This document shows, one piece after another, positions 32,669 to 41,639 of a DNA stretch of 64,000 nt. Numbering within the stretch: the first letter of the stretch is position 1; each line of letters starts with the position of its first letter. The stretch is from Micromonospora matsumotoense. GTDB taxonomy: Bacteria > Actinomycetota > Actinomycetes > Mycobacteriales > Micromonosporaceae. The position numbers and the translations under genes were made by a program. The notes under the pieces were generated by a model, which had not been told where the DNA came from, ran no database searches, and was given only the letters and a program-made list of their open reading frames with translations. The DNA is taken from NCBI RefSeq assembly GCF_900091525.1, contig NZ_FMCU01000018.1, positions 86,818 to 150,817 of the forward strand. Reading direction: 5' to 3'.

Positions 32669-34162
32669 TCACTCCGGCCGGCCGGCCTTGGCCAGTTCGT
32701 CGTCCAACTCGTCGACCTGTTCCGACTCGATCTCGGGTCGGTTGCCCTGGTAGACGTCGGCGTTGGGTCGGATAACCCAGTAGAGCAGGCCGATCCAGAG
32801 GCCGCTGAGGATGAGCGCGCCCATGAAGTCGGTCGGGTGGTGCATCCCCCGGTACATCCGGGAGACCGCCACCCCGACCGGCATGATCACGGCCAGCGCC
32901 ACGAAGAGCCACCGCCACCAGCGGTCGGTGCGGACGAACACGATGATCGCGATGACGAGCCAGAGGCAGGCGGTCGCCGCGATGTGCCCGGACGGGAAGG
33001 ACGAGGTGGGCATCTGCCCGTCCAGGTTCTCCACCGCCGGGCGGGGCCGGTCCACCACCCGGGCGGAGGCGAGGAAGAGGCTCAGCTCGCCGAAGAGCGC
33101 CAGCGCCACGAAGAGCACCGGCCGCCACCGCTTCCAGATGGCCAGCACCAGCGGGCAGAAGACCAGCGAGACGATCAGGATGGCGTGGGTGTCGCCGAAC
33201 TTGCTCCACCACCAGCTCAGCTCGGTGAGGACGTCGGTGTGCCGGGCGGCGAACCAGCGCGGCACGTCGGTGTCCAGGGTGTCGAAGATGGTGCCCTTGG
33301 CGTGGTAGCTGACGTAGGTGCCGAAGCCGTACAGCGCGCCGAAGACGATCACCCAGCCGACCAGCAGCTCGGCGACGGCGGAGCGGGGGTGCTCCAGCAC
33401 GTGCTCCTCGGCCGGGGCGGGGGTGATCTTGTCAGCGGCCTCCGGCTCCAACCCCTCGCTCAGCGGTGGCACCGGCCGGCCACGCTCACGCCGCCACAGC
33501 CGGAAGGCGTACGCGGTGACGCCGAGCCAGGCCGCGCCGAGCAGCCAGCCGCCGAGCACGTCGGAGACGAAGTGCACGCCCAGGGCGATCCGGGTCAACC
33601 CGACCAGCGCCACCAGCACGGCGGCGATGGCGATCGCCGGCTTGCGCCACCGGGGCGCCATGGCCGGCAGGAAGACCAGCAGCAACGCCCCGTACGCGAC
33701 GAACGAGCCGAGCGCGTGTCCGCTGGGGAAGCTGTTGCCCGGGGCGCTGGCGACCGGCACGTCGACCACCGGGCGGAGCCGGCCGACCAGTGCCTTCAAC
33801 GACGGGTCGAGGATCAGCCCGCCCATCCCGGTCACGATCAGATAGACCGCCAGCCGGGACTGGCGACGGATCAGCAGGGTGACCACCGCGATGGTGACCA
33901 GCCAGATCAGCACCGGCCGGCCGCCCAGGTCGGTGACCGCCTGGAGCACGGTGACCAGCGCGTGGTGCGGCGCGACAAGCCCGTTGAACCACTCGGCCGC
34001 CTCGTGGTCGGCGTGGTACATCGGGCTCCACTTGAACCGGACGAGCATCAGCAGCAGCCCGAAAGCCACGCCCACGCCGGCAACGGCCAACAGGCCGACG
34101 ACGCTCCGTTCGGCGAAGTGGCCGAGCGGCCGTCGGGCCGTCGTCTCCTTGACCGCGGTCAA
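32669..34162 (-). CDS. Membrane protein with two PAP2 phosphatase domains
   Basis: The 497-residue protein carries two PAP2 domains. The first has K-x6-RP (KALVGRLRP), SFPSGHALGS and RIALGVHFVSD. The second has RVVDRPRP without the usual Lys, then SSFPSGHIAA and RMYRGMHHPTDF. PAP2 enzymes remove phosphate from phosphatidic acid or undecaprenyl pyrophosphate at the outer membrane face. The missing Lys suggests the second domain may be altered. The TTG start at 34162 has GGGAGG about six bases upstream. Confidence 0.85.
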   Translation of the reverse strand: MTAVKETTARRPLGHFAERSVVGLLAVAGVGVAFGLLLMLVRFKWSPMYHADHEAAEWFNGLVAPHHALVTVLQAVTDLGGRPVLIWLVTIAVVTLLIRRQSRLAVYLIVTGMGGLILDPSLKALVGRLRPVVDVPVASAPGNSFPSGHALGSFVAYGALLLVFLPAMAPRWRKPAIAIAAVLVALVGLTRIALGVHFVSDVLGGWLLGAAWLGVTAYAFRLWRRERGRPVPPLSEGLEPEAADKITPAPAEEHVLEHPRSAVAELLVGWVIVFGALYGFGTYVSYHAKGTIFDTLDTDVPRWFAARHTDVLTELSWWWSKFGDTHAILIVSLVFCPLVLAIWKRWRPVLFVALALFGELSLFLASARVVDRPRPAVENLDGQMPTSSFPSGHIAATACLWLVIAIIVFVRTDRWWRWLFVALAVIMPVGVAVSRMYRGMHHPTDFMGALILSGLWIGLLYWVIRPNADVYQGNRPEIESEQVDELDDELAKAGRPE

Positions 34163-34244
34163 CCCGCACCTCCCTGCGTCAACGTGGCGAGGCGCGCTGT
34201 ACCCGATTCCGCCACCTCGTACACGCCCGTCCGGTGTGGCGGGG

Positions 34245-35246
34245 TCAGAGTGCGGTCATGTCACCGGTGTCGAGCAGTTCCTGCCGCTCGGCCTCGGGCT
34301 CCCACAGGTCCGGCTGGGCCGGCTCCGGAGACCCGATCCGCATCGCCTCCAACTGGGCGGCGAAGGACAACCCGCCGAACAGCGCCATGCCGGTGAGGTT
34401 CGCCCACAACAGCAACGCCATCATCCCGGTCAACGCCCCGTACGTCTGGCCGAAGCCGCCGCCGACCTTGACGTACGCGGCGAGCAGCAGGCTGGCCAGC
34501 CACCACAGCGCGGTGGCGATGCCGGCGCCGAAGAAGAGCCAGGACAGGCCGGGCTGCTTGCGCCGGGGCGCGTGCCGGAAGATCACCGCCACCGCGACCA
34601 CGGTCAGCACGAGGCTCAACGGCCACCGCACCACCTCCCAGAGGCCGGCGGCGAGATCACCCCACTCGTAGTGGCGCTGCACCGACTCGCCCATCTCCCC
34701 GCCGCCGACCAGGATCAGGAACCCGGCCAACGCGGGCAGGCCGGCGACCACGGCGAGCGCGGCCGCCCGCAGGTACTTCCACAGCGCGGGGCGGTCCCGT
34801 TCCACGCCGTAGATCCGGTTCGCGCCGCGCTCGATCTGGGCCATCGTGGTGGTCAACGCCACCAGGCCGGTGAGCAGACCGAGGGTCAGCGCCAACTCGC
34901 CGGTGCTCTCGGTGCGGTCGCCGTCTCCGAGGAGATCCTGCACCATCTGCTCACTCTGCCCGGGAGTCAACGCCAGCACGGTGTCGGCGACCACCCGGCC
35001 ACCCTCCTCGACCCCCAGGTCGCTGATCAGGCCGGTGAGCGCGATCAGGAACGGCACCACGGCGAGGCAGAGTTGCAGGGCGAAGGCCCGGGAGTGGCTG
35101 AACCCGTCGCCGTAGCGGAACCGGATGAACGCGTCCCGCAGCAACTGCCAGCCACCGAGTCGGCGCAGCGTCCGCCAGGCGTCGTCGGCGGAGAGTTCGT
35201 CCGCCGCCATCAACCGGGTCTCGGGGACGAGCTTGGTGCTACTCAC
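34245..35246 (-). CDS. YihY/BrkB-family membrane protein
   Basis: The 333-residue protein has about six membrane helices with YihY signatures (FSHSRAFALQLCLAVVPFLI; TTTMAQIERGANRIYGVERD; GAGIATALWWLASLLLAAYV; TYGALTGMMALLLWANLTG). The old name ribonuclease BN is wrong; the family may move lipids or ions. The GTG start at 35246 overlaps the diacylglycerol-kinase-like gene by eight bases, so the two are translated together. Confidence 0.85.
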   Translation of the reverse strand: MSSTKLVPETRLMAADELSADDAWRTLRRLGGWQLLRDAFIRFRYGDGFSHSRAFALQLCLAVVPFLIALTGLISDLGVEEGGRVVADTVLALTPGQSEQMVQDLLGDGDRTESTGELALTLGLLTGLVALTTTMAQIERGANRIYGVERDRPALWKYLRAAALAVVAGLPALAGFLILVGGGEMGESVQRHYEWGDLAAGLWEVVRWPLSLVLTVVAVAVIFRHAPRRKQPGLSWLFFGAGIATALWWLASLLLAAYVKVGGGFGQTYGALTGMMALLLWANLTGMALFGGLSFAAQLEAMRIGSPEPAQPDLWEPEAERQELLDTGDMTAL

Positions 35247-36264
35247 GGCGGGCTTCCTCGACCAGCTTCTCGCCGCGCTGCGCCGCCGCGTCGGCGTCGT
35301 ACGCCAGGTCGGGGTCATGGGCCGGGCGCGGCACGCAGAGCCAGAGCGACTCGGGTTTGATCTCCGCGGTCAGGGTGCGGCCCGGCGCGATCAGGTCGCC
35401 GTCGAGCTGCCGGGGCTGGGCTCGGTTGCTGGTGATGACGACCTTCCTGGCCCGGTGGACCTCCATCCGGGGGACGCTGCCCTGCCGGCGGACCAGCGCC
35501 CAGCCCAGGGCGAGCCAGTGCCGCAGGGTACGCGGGGTGAGCACGGCCACGTCGAGCCAGCCGTCGTCGGGCTCGGCCTCGGTGAGCAGGCGGACCCCAC
35601 CCTGGAGCCGCCCGACGTTGGCGACCAGCACGGAGCGGGCCCGACGGCGCATGGCCGGCCGGCCGTCGATGCGGATGGTGACCCGCATCGGCCGGTCCCG
35701 CAGGTGCTTCGCCGCCCCCATCACGTAGGCGGGCCAGCCGATCCGGGCCTTGGTCGTCTCGGAGGTGTCGGCCAGCATCTGCGCGTCGAAGCCCATCCCG
35801 GCCATCACCGCGAAGCACCGGTCGTCGACGACGCCGACGTCCAGCCGGCGTCGTCCGCGCTCGACGGCCACCTCCAGGCCGGCGGCCAGGTCGTTGGAGA
35901 GCCCCAGGTTGGCGGCGAGCAGGTTGCCGGTGCCCTGCGGCAGCACGGCGAGTTCGACGTCGGTGCCGGCCAGCGCGGTCACGCAGGCCATCACGGTGCC
36001 GTCGCCGCCGCAGGCGAAGACCAGTTCGGCGCCCGCCTCGACGGCCTGCGTGGTCTGCCCCCGGCCCGGGTCCTCGGCGGTGGTCTCGTACCAGGTCGGG
36101 GCCGGCCAACCGGCGGCGGCGAGCGACTCGTCCACGGTCCGGCGGAACTCGTCGAGATCAGTCACCTTCGTCGGGTTGACCACGACCGCCGAGCGGGGGG
36201 CGCGGTCGTCGCCGGTCACCGTACGCTTCTGCTCTGCACCGTCCACGGCGTCAGTGTGCAGCAC
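35239..36264 (-). CDS. Diacylglycerol-kinase-like lipid kinase
   Basis: The 341-residue DAGK-catalytic protein has AVVVNPTKV near the N-terminus, the nucleotide loop ACGGDGTVM (GGDGT at about 86-90), LPQGTGNLLAANLGLSN, and DVAVLTPRTLRHWLAL. It would phosphorylate diacylglycerol or a related lipid. It sits in a block with BrkB, PAP2 and EEP genes, and a lipid-turnover role is inferred. The start is uncertain: GTGs at 36264, 36246 and 36219 are all in frame with no strong ribosome-binding site. Confidence 0.85.
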   Translation of the reverse strand: MLHTDAVDGAEQKRTVTGDDRAPRSAVVVNPTKVTDLDEFRRTVDESLAAAGWPAPTWYETTAEDPGRGQTTQAVEAGAELVFACGGDGTVMACVTALAGTDVELAVLPQGTGNLLAANLGLSNDLAAGLEVAVERGRRRLDVGVVDDRCFAVMAGMGFDAQMLADTSETTKARIGWPAYVMGAAKHLRDRPMRVTIRIDGRPAMRRRARSVLVANVGRLQGGVRLLTEAEPDDGWLDVAVLTPRTLRHWLALGWALVRRQGSVPRMEVHRARKVVITSNRAQPRQLDGDLIAPGRTLTAEIKPESLWLCVPRPAHDPDLAYDADAAAQRGEKLVEEARRE

Positions 36265-36348
36265 CCCGGCCGGGTCAGCGACCCGACGACGACCGACGTT
36301 GCGTTGACCGCAAACAGGTTTGATCCGGGTCGGGACCGACCCGACCGG

Positions 36349-36927
36349 TCAGGCCGCCGTCCGCAGCGCCAACTCGACACGTCGGCGCAGATCGTCGAGG
36401 TCCACGCCCGCCTCGGTCAGCACCACCGCACCCAGGCCGCCACCCTCGCGGAGCACGCCGAGCAGGAGGTGTTCGGTGCCGATGTGCCGGTGCCGCAGCC
36501 GGAGCGCCTCGCGCAGCGCCAACTCCAGCACCTTGCGGGAACGGGGCGAGAAGGGCCCGCCGACCGGCCGGCGCAGCCGCCACCGTCGACGTGGGGCCGG
36601 GACCGCCTCGCGCAGGGCGTCCGGGCCGAAGTTGTCCTCGATCCGGGCGACGATGGCCGCGAGGTCGATGCCGATCTCGCGCAGCGCGGCCGCGTCCGCC
36701 TCGCCGAGCCCGATCCCGCCGGCACCGACGTGCCGCCGGATCCGGGCGCGCAGGTCGTCGGCGTCGACGCCGGCGGAGGTGAGCACCCGGCTGGCGAGCG
36801 CATCGGTGTCGGCCAGGACGGCGAGCAGCAGGTGTTCGGTGCCGACGGGACGTCGCCCGTCGCGCTGGGCCTGTTCGACCGCGCTCCGGACGACGGCGCG
36901 GGCCCGATCGGTGAACCGCTCGAACAT
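36349..36927 (-). CDS. Clp N-terminal-domain protein without ATPase
   Basis: The 192-residue protein has two Clp-N repeats (MFERFTDRARAVVRSAVEQA; GTEHLLLAVLADTDALASRV; then KVLELALREALRLRHRHIGT and EHLLLGVLREGGGLGAVVL). ClpC/ClpA use this domain to bind adaptors and substrates, but no AAA module follows. It could be a free adaptor, a decoy or a sensor. Its start overlaps the stop of the HTH gene (GAGGAATGATG), so translation is coupled. Confidence 0.8.
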   Translation of the reverse strand: MFERFTDRARAVVRSAVEQAQRDGRRPVGTEHLLLAVLADTDALASRVLTSAGVDADDLRARIRRHVGAGGIGLGEADAAALREIGIDLAAIVARIEDNFGPDALREAVPAPRRRWRLRRPVGGPFSPRSRKVLELALREALRLRHRHIGTEHLLLGVLREGGGLGAVVLTEAGVDLDDLRRRVELALRTAA

Positions 36928-37163
36928 CATTCCTCCCAGGTTCCTCGGACCGCCGGTCGCCCGGCGTGCTTCTTGTGGACCGCCTGCCGGCTCACCTCGA
37001 GCGCGTCGGCGATCTCCTGCCAGGACCAGCCCTGCCGTCGGGCGTTGTCCACCTGGACCACCTCCAGCCGTTCGAGGAGCCGGCGCAGGGCGAGCACCGC
37101 GCGCAGGCCGACCCGGGGGTCGGTGCTGCCGGCGGCTGCCGCGAGTTCCGTAGCCTGACTCAT
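36927..37163 (-). CDS. Small HTH regulator coupled to the Clp-N protein
   Basis: The 78-residue protein has a helix-turn-helix at about 46-65 (GWSWQEIADALEVSRQAVHK) after a helical stretch (LRAVLALRRLLERLEVVQVD). It most likely binds the two GTCAAC-N4-GTTGAC palindromes just upstream and controls its own two-gene operon. A similar HTH/Clp-N pairing is, to my knowledge, common in actinobacteria but functionally unassigned. Confidence 0.75.
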   Translation of the reverse strand: MSQATELAAAAGSTDPRVGLRAVLALRRLLERLEVVQVDNARRQGWSWQEIADALEVSRQAVHKKHAGRPAVRGTWEE

Positions 37164-37166
37164 GCT

Positions 37167-37209
37167 GTCAACTTACGTTGACAATCCCGCCCTGTCAACC
37201 TCAGTTGAC
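37167..37209. promoter_or_regulatory. Two matching palindromic operators
   Basis: GTCAACTTACGTTGAC (37167-37182) and GTCAACCTCAGTTGAC (37194-37209) are perfect 6-bp inverted repeats around four bases, 27 bp apart. They start four bases upstream of the HTH gene, and autorepression is the simplest reading. Confidence 0.8.
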
Positions 37210-37278
37210 GCAATCGACCTGCGCCGACACGACGCCGGACGCCCCGGTCCGGGCCCGCGACGGTGCTACCGTCCGCTG

Positions 37279-38082
37279 GTGTTCCGTCGCCGCACCGCCG
37301 ACCAGCCCGTCGAGGCGGCCCGCCGGCTGCCCGTCGGCCGGATCGAGTGGGAGGTCGCCGGCGGCACCGTGGCCGGCCACCGCTACTCGGCCAACTTCGA
37401 CGCCCTGCACGTCGACCCGGAGCTGCCGTTCGCGGTGGTCGTCGACGGCATGGGCGAGGGCGAGGGCAGCCGGGTCGCCGGCAGCACCGCGCGGGACACG
37501 CTGTGCGAACTGGTCCGCGCCGGCTGGCCCGCCGTCGGCCCCCGCCAACTGCGCGCCGCGATCACCGAGGCCCAGATCCGGGTACGCCGGGCCGGTGCCG
37601 CCATCGACGAGCTGGCCGGTTGCACGCTGACCGCGCTGCTCGCCGAGCCCGACGGCGAGCTGGCCTGGATCGTCCAGCTCGGCGACTCCCGGGCCTACCG
37701 GCTGCGCGACGGGTTGCTGGAGCTGGTGACCGTGGACCACACGATGGCCTGGCTCGGGGTGCTGCACGGCTGGTGGCCGGCGGACTCCCGGGAGGCCGCC
37801 CGGGCCCGCTACCAACTGCTGCGCTATCTCGGCCACCCCGACCGGCCGGACCCGGACCTGCTCGGGGTGCCGCTGCGCCCCGGCGACACCTGGCTGCTCT
37901 GCACCGACGGGGTCAGTGACCAGCTCGACTACCACCGCCTACGGGAGCTGCTCGCCGAGCCGGACCCGACCCGGGCGGTACGCGCCCTGCTCGCCGCGAC
38001 CCTCGCCGAGGGTGGCAGCGACAACGCCACCGCCGTCGTGCTGCGCGTACACCCGGCGACCGGAGGGCGTCCGTCCGACTGA
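37279..38082 (+). CDS. PP2C-type protein phosphatase
   Basis: The 267-residue protein has metal-binding motifs FAVVVDGMGEGEGSR, IVQLGDSRAYRLRDG, LLCTDGVSDQL and GGSDNATAVVLR. It should dephosphorylate Ser/Thr in partner proteins, opposing PknB-type kinases. There is no membrane segment. The GTG at 37279 lies seven bases after TACCGT (a TANNNT -10 box) with no ribosome-binding site, so the mRNA may be leaderless. The frame is open to 37162 but the upstream part does not look coding. Confidence 0.85.
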   Translation: MFRRRTADQPVEAARRLPVGRIEWEVAGGTVAGHRYSANFDALHVDPELPFAVVVDGMGEGEGSRVAGSTARDTLCELVRAGWPAVGPRQLRAAITEAQIRVRRAGAAIDELAGCTLTALLAEPDGELAWIVQLGDSRAYRLRDGLLELVTVDHTMAWLGVLHGWWPADSREAARARYQLLRYLGHPDRPDPDLLGVPLRPGDTWLLCTDGVSDQLDYHRLRELLAEPDPTRAVRALLAATLAEGGSDNATAVVLRVHPATGGRPSD

Positions 38083-38100
38083 TCCGGCTCCACCCGCCGG

Positions 38101-38119
38101 CCGACGCGACTAGCGTCGG
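38101..38119 (+). terminator. Short hairpin after the PP2C gene
   Basis: CCGACGC and GCGTCGG pair around GACTA, 19 bases after the stop codon. Confidence 0.55.
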
Positions 38120-38167
38120 TGGGGACGGCGTGGCCGTGCCGCGCGGGACGCCCGGGAGGTGAACCGG

Positions 38168-38998
38168 ATGACCGGGTCCACGGACGCTCCGGTGGTGGTC
38201 GGCGTCGGACCGACGCCGGCGGACCTCGCGGTGGTCCGGCTGGCCGCCCGGGAGGCCGCCGCGCACGGGCGGGAGCTGACCCTGCTGCACGCCTTCAACT
38301 GGGAGGCCGCGTTGGCCGGCCCGACGGTGGCCGGCACCCGCGACGCCGCCGAGGAACTGGTCGCCCGCGCCGCCACGGCCGTGAACGAGGTCGCACCAGG
38401 GCTGCCGGTCAGCGGTGAGATCGTCGAGGGGGCACCGGTCGGGGTCCTGGTCCGCCGCTCCGGGACGGCGTTCCTGGTGGCCATCGGGGACGGCGGGATG
38501 GCCGGCTGCGGCGGCTGCGTACCCGCCGACGCGCCCGCCGTGCAGCTCGCCGCCCGCGCCGGCTGCCCGGTGCTGGTGGTCCGCCCCGAACCACCACCGC
38601 CGGGGCCGGTGCTGGTCGGCGTGGACGGCTCACCCAGCTCCCGGGCCGCGCTCGTCTTCGCCTTCGGCTGTGCCGCCCGCCGCCGGGCCCGGGTCATCGC
38701 GGTGCGGGTGGTCGAGCCGGGACGACCCGACGACTGCGACGACGTGCTCGACGCGCTGGTCGCCCAGGCCCGCCGGCACCATCCGGACGTGCCGGCGGAG
38801 TGCCACACCGTACGCGGCGATCCCGGGGCCGTCCTGGTGGAGCAGTCCCGGTCGGCGCAGCTGGCGCTGGTCGGCGCCCGCGGTGACGAGCCGGGGCGGG
38901 GGATGCTGGGCGAGGTGAGCCAGACCCTGCTCTACCACTCGCCGGCACCGGTCATCGTCGTCCGTGGACTGGTTTCCGCCGTTCCGGGCGGGGCATGA
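38168..38998 (+). CDS. Tandem universal stress protein
   Basis: The 276-residue protein has two Usp domains. The second is clear (VLVGVDGSPSSRAALVFAF; LALVGARGDEPGRGMLGEVS; SPAPVIVVRG). The first (VVGVGPTPADLAVVRLAARE) lacks a clean GxxG-x9-GS nucleotide loop. GGGAGG precedes the ATG at 38168. Usp proteins are DosR targets in mycobacteria, which fits the genes that follow. Confidence 0.8.
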   Translation: MTGSTDAPVVVGVGPTPADLAVVRLAAREAAAHGRELTLLHAFNWEAALAGPTVAGTRDAAEELVARAATAVNEVAPGLPVSGEIVEGAPVGVLVRRSGTAFLVAIGDGGMAGCGGCVPADAPAVQLAARAGCPVLVVRPEPPPPGPVLVGVDGSPSSRAALVFAFGCAARRRARVIAVRVVEPGRPDDCDDVLDALVAQARRHHPDVPAECHTVRGDPGAVLVEQSRSAQLALVGARGDEPGRGMLGEVSQTLLYHSPAPVIVVRGLVSAVPGGA

Positions 38999-39012
38999 CG
39001 TCCCCAAGGGCC

Positions 39013-39027
39013 GGGACCAACGGCCCT
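39013..39027. promoter_or_regulatory. DosR-like box upstream of phosphoketolase
   Basis: GGGACCAACGGCCCT is an imperfect GGGnCC/GGnCCC dyad 97 bp before the phosphoketolase start. It resembles the hypoxia (DevR/DosR) boxes of actinobacteria and the sites near 43441 and 47256. Confidence 0.55.
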
Positions 39028-39123
39028 GATCGATGACCCCGGGAACGCGAAGACTGGGTCTGCCCGGGGCGAAACGACGCTTCCGGGTGCAGAACTCCCC
39101 GACCCGCGAGAGGCTTTGGCAGC

Positions 39124-41526
39124 ATGGACACCGCTCTCGACCTGCACAGCCCCCTGACCGACGACGAGCTGCGCCGGCTGGACGCCTACTGGCGGGCGGC
39201 GAACTATCTGACCGTCGGGCAGATCTACCTGCTGGACAACCCGCTGCTGCGCGAGCCGCTGGCCCCCGAACACGTCAAGCCCCGGCTGCTCGGCCACTGG
39301 GGCACCAGCCCTGGCCTCAACCTGCTCTATGCGCACCTCAACCGGGTCATCGTCAACCGTGACCTGTCGGCCATCTTCGTCACCGGCCCCGGGCACGGCG
39401 GCCCCGCGCTGGTCGCCAACACCTGGCTGGAGGGCACCTACAGCGAGCTCTACCACTCGGTAAGCCGCGACGAGACCGGCATGCAGCGGCTGTTCCGCCA
39501 GTTCTCCTTCCCCGGCGGCATCCCGAGCCACGTGGCGCCGGAGGTGCCGGGCTCGATCCACGAGGGCGGCGAGCTGGGGTACGCCCTGAGCCACGCCTAC
39601 GGCGCCGCCTTCGACAACCCGGACCTGCTGGTCGCCTGCGTCATCGGCGACGGTGAGGCCGAGACCGGCCCGTTGGCGGGCAGCTGGCAGTCGTCCGTCT
39701 TCCTCAACCCGGCCCGCGACGGCGCGGTGCTGCCCATCCTGCACCTCAACGGTTACAAGATCGCCAACCCGACGGTGCTGGACCGGATCCCCACCGAGGA
39801 CCTGCTCAACCAGATGCGCGGCCACGGCTACCAGCCGTACCTGGTCGCCGGGGACGACCCGACGCAGGTGCACCAGCTCCTCGCGGCCGCCCTGGACCGG
39901 GCCTGCGACGAGATCGCCGAGATCCAGCGGGTGGCCCGCTCCGGCGGCACCGTCGAGCGTCCCCGCTGGCCGATGATCATCCTGCGCACCCCGAAGGGCT
40001 GGACCGGCCCGGCTCAGGTCGACGGCAAGCAGGTCGAGGGGACCTTCCGCGCCCACCAGGTGCCGATCGCCGAGGTGCGCGACAACCCGGAGCACCGGGC
40101 CGAGCTGGAGCGCTGGCTGCGCAGCTACCGTCCGGAGGAACTCTTCGACGCCACCGGCGCCCCGGTCGCCGAGCTGACCGCACTGCCGCCCCAGGGTGAG
40201 CACCGGATGAGCGCCAACCCGGTCACCAACGGCGGGCGGGTGCTGCGGGACCTGACCCTGCCGGACTTCCGCGACTACGCGGTCGACGTCCCCAAGCCGG
40301 GCGAGCCGGTGGTCGGCGCAGCCGGGGTGCTCGGCACCTGGGTCCGCGACGTGATCACCGCCAACCCGCAGACCTTCCGGCTGTTCGGCCCGGACGAGGT
40401 CGCCTCCAACCGGCTCGGTGCCGCCTTCGAGGTCACCGACCGGGCCTTCGACGGCCGGATCGAGCCCACCGACGACCACCTCTCCCCCGACGGCCGGGTG
40501 ATGGAGGTGCTCTCCGAGCACCTCTGCGAGGGCTGGCTGGAGGGCTACCTGCTGACCGGTCGGCACGGCATCTTCACCAGCTACGAGGCGTTCATCCACA
40601 TCGTCGACTCGATGGTCAACCAGCACGCCAAGTGGTTGAAGGTGACCCGGGGCATCCCCTGGCGGGAGCCGATCGCCTCGCTGAACTACCTGCTCTCCAG
40701 CCACGTCTGGCGGCAGGACCACAACGGCTTCTCGCACCAGGACCCGGGCTTCATCGACCACGTGGTCAACAAGAAGGCCGAGGTCGTCCGGGTCTATCTG
40801 CCGCCGGACGCCAACACCCTGCTCTCCACGATGGACCACTGCCTGCGCAGCCGGCACTACATCAACGTGGTGGTGGCCGGCAAGCAGCCCGCGCCGAACT
40901 GGCTGACCATGGACGAGGCGGTCCAGCACTGCCGGCGCGGCCTGGGCATCTGGGACTGGGCCAGCACCGACGAGGGCCAGGAACCGGACGTGGTGCTCGC
41001 CTGCGCCGGTGACGTGCCGACCCTGGAGACCCTCGCCGCCGCCGACCTGCTCCACCAGCACCTGCCCGAGCTGAAGGTGCGGGTCGTCAACGTGGTCGAC
41101 CTGATGCGGCTCCAGCCGTCGTCGGAGCACCCGCACGGCCTGCCGGACAACGAGTTCGACACCATCTTCACCCGCGACAAGCCGATCATCTTCGCCTACC
41201 ACGGCTACCCGTGGCTGATCCACCGGCTCACCTACCGCCGGGCCAACCACGACAACCTGCACGTGCGCGGCTACAAGGAGGAGGGCACCACCACCACGCC
41301 GTTCGACATGGTGATGCTCAACGACCTGGACCGCTTCCACCTGGTCATCGACGTCATCGACCGGGTGCCCGGCCTGGCCGTCCGCGCCGCCCACCTGCGT
41401 CAGGAGATGGTCGACACCCGGCAGGCCTGCCGCGACTACACCCGCCGCCACGGCGAGGACGACCCCCGGGTCGCCGAGTGGCGCTGGATCCGGGAGACCC
41501 AGCCAGCCCAGTTGGACGGTCAGTGA
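39124..41526 (+). CDS. xfp: Xylulose-5-phosphate/fructose-6-phosphate phosphoketolase
   Basis: The 800-residue thiamine-diphosphate enzyme has PGHGGPALVANTWLEGTYSE, the cofactor motif CVIGDGEAETGPLAGSWQS and TFRLFGPDEVASNRL, and its length is normal for the family. It splits xylulose-5-P or fructose-6-P to acetyl phosphate, giving ATP or acetyl-CoA without respiration. Its place beside Usp and Acg genes suggests it is induced under low oxygen. Confidence 0.95.
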   Translation: MDTALDLHSPLTDDELRRLDAYWRAANYLTVGQIYLLDNPLLREPLAPEHVKPRLLGHWGTSPGLNLLYAHLNRVIVNRDLSAIFVTGPGHGGPALVANTWLEGTYSELYHSVSRDETGMQRLFRQFSFPGGIPSHVAPEVPGSIHEGGELGYALSHAYGAAFDNPDLLVACVIGDGEAETGPLAGSWQSSVFLNPARDGAVLPILHLNGYKIANPTVLDRIPTEDLLNQMRGHGYQPYLVAGDDPTQVHQLLAAALDRACDEIAEIQRVARSGGTVERPRWPMIILRTPKGWTGPAQVDGKQVEGTFRAHQVPIAEVRDNPEHRAELERWLRSYRPEELFDATGAPVAELTALPPQGEHRMSANPVTNGGRVLRDLTLPDFRDYAVDVPKPGEPVVGAAGVLGTWVRDVITANPQTFRLFGPDEVASNRLGAAFEVTDRAFDGRIEPTDDHLSPDGRVMEVLSEHLCEGWLEGYLLTGRHGIFTSYEAFIHIVDSMVNQHAKWLKVTRGIPWREPIASLNYLLSSHVWRQDHNGFSHQDPGFIDHVVNKKAEVVRVYLPPDANTLLSTMDHCLRSRHYINVVVAGKQPAPNWLTMDEAVQHCRRGLGIWDWASTDEGQEPDVVLACAGDVPTLETLAAADLLHQHLPELKVRVVNVVDLMRLQPSSEHPHGLPDNEFDTIFTRDKPIIFAYHGYPWLIHRLTYRRANHDNLHVRGYKEEGTTTTPFDMVMLNDLDRFHLVIDVIDRVPGLAVRAAHLRQEMVDTRQACRDYTRRHGEDDPRVAEWRWIRETQPAQLDGQ

Positions 41527-41546
41527 CGCCTTCCGACGCCCGACGT

Positions 41547-41574
41547 GGACCGGCCGGTGGACCCCGGCCGGTCC
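41547..41574 (+). terminator. Hairpin after phosphoketolase
   Basis: GGACCGGCC and GGCCGGTCC pair around a 10-base loop, about 20 bases after the stop. Confidence 0.6.
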
Positions 41575-41639
41575 CCCACCCGTGACCACCCACCCCCTGA
41601 TCAGCACCGCATGACCGGCATCCAGGAAAGGACGAGACG

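Noticed and set aside
38932..41607. 891-codon open frame antisense to phosphoketolase
   Set aside because: Val/Gly/His-rich shadow; the sense gene has thiamine-diphosphate motifs.
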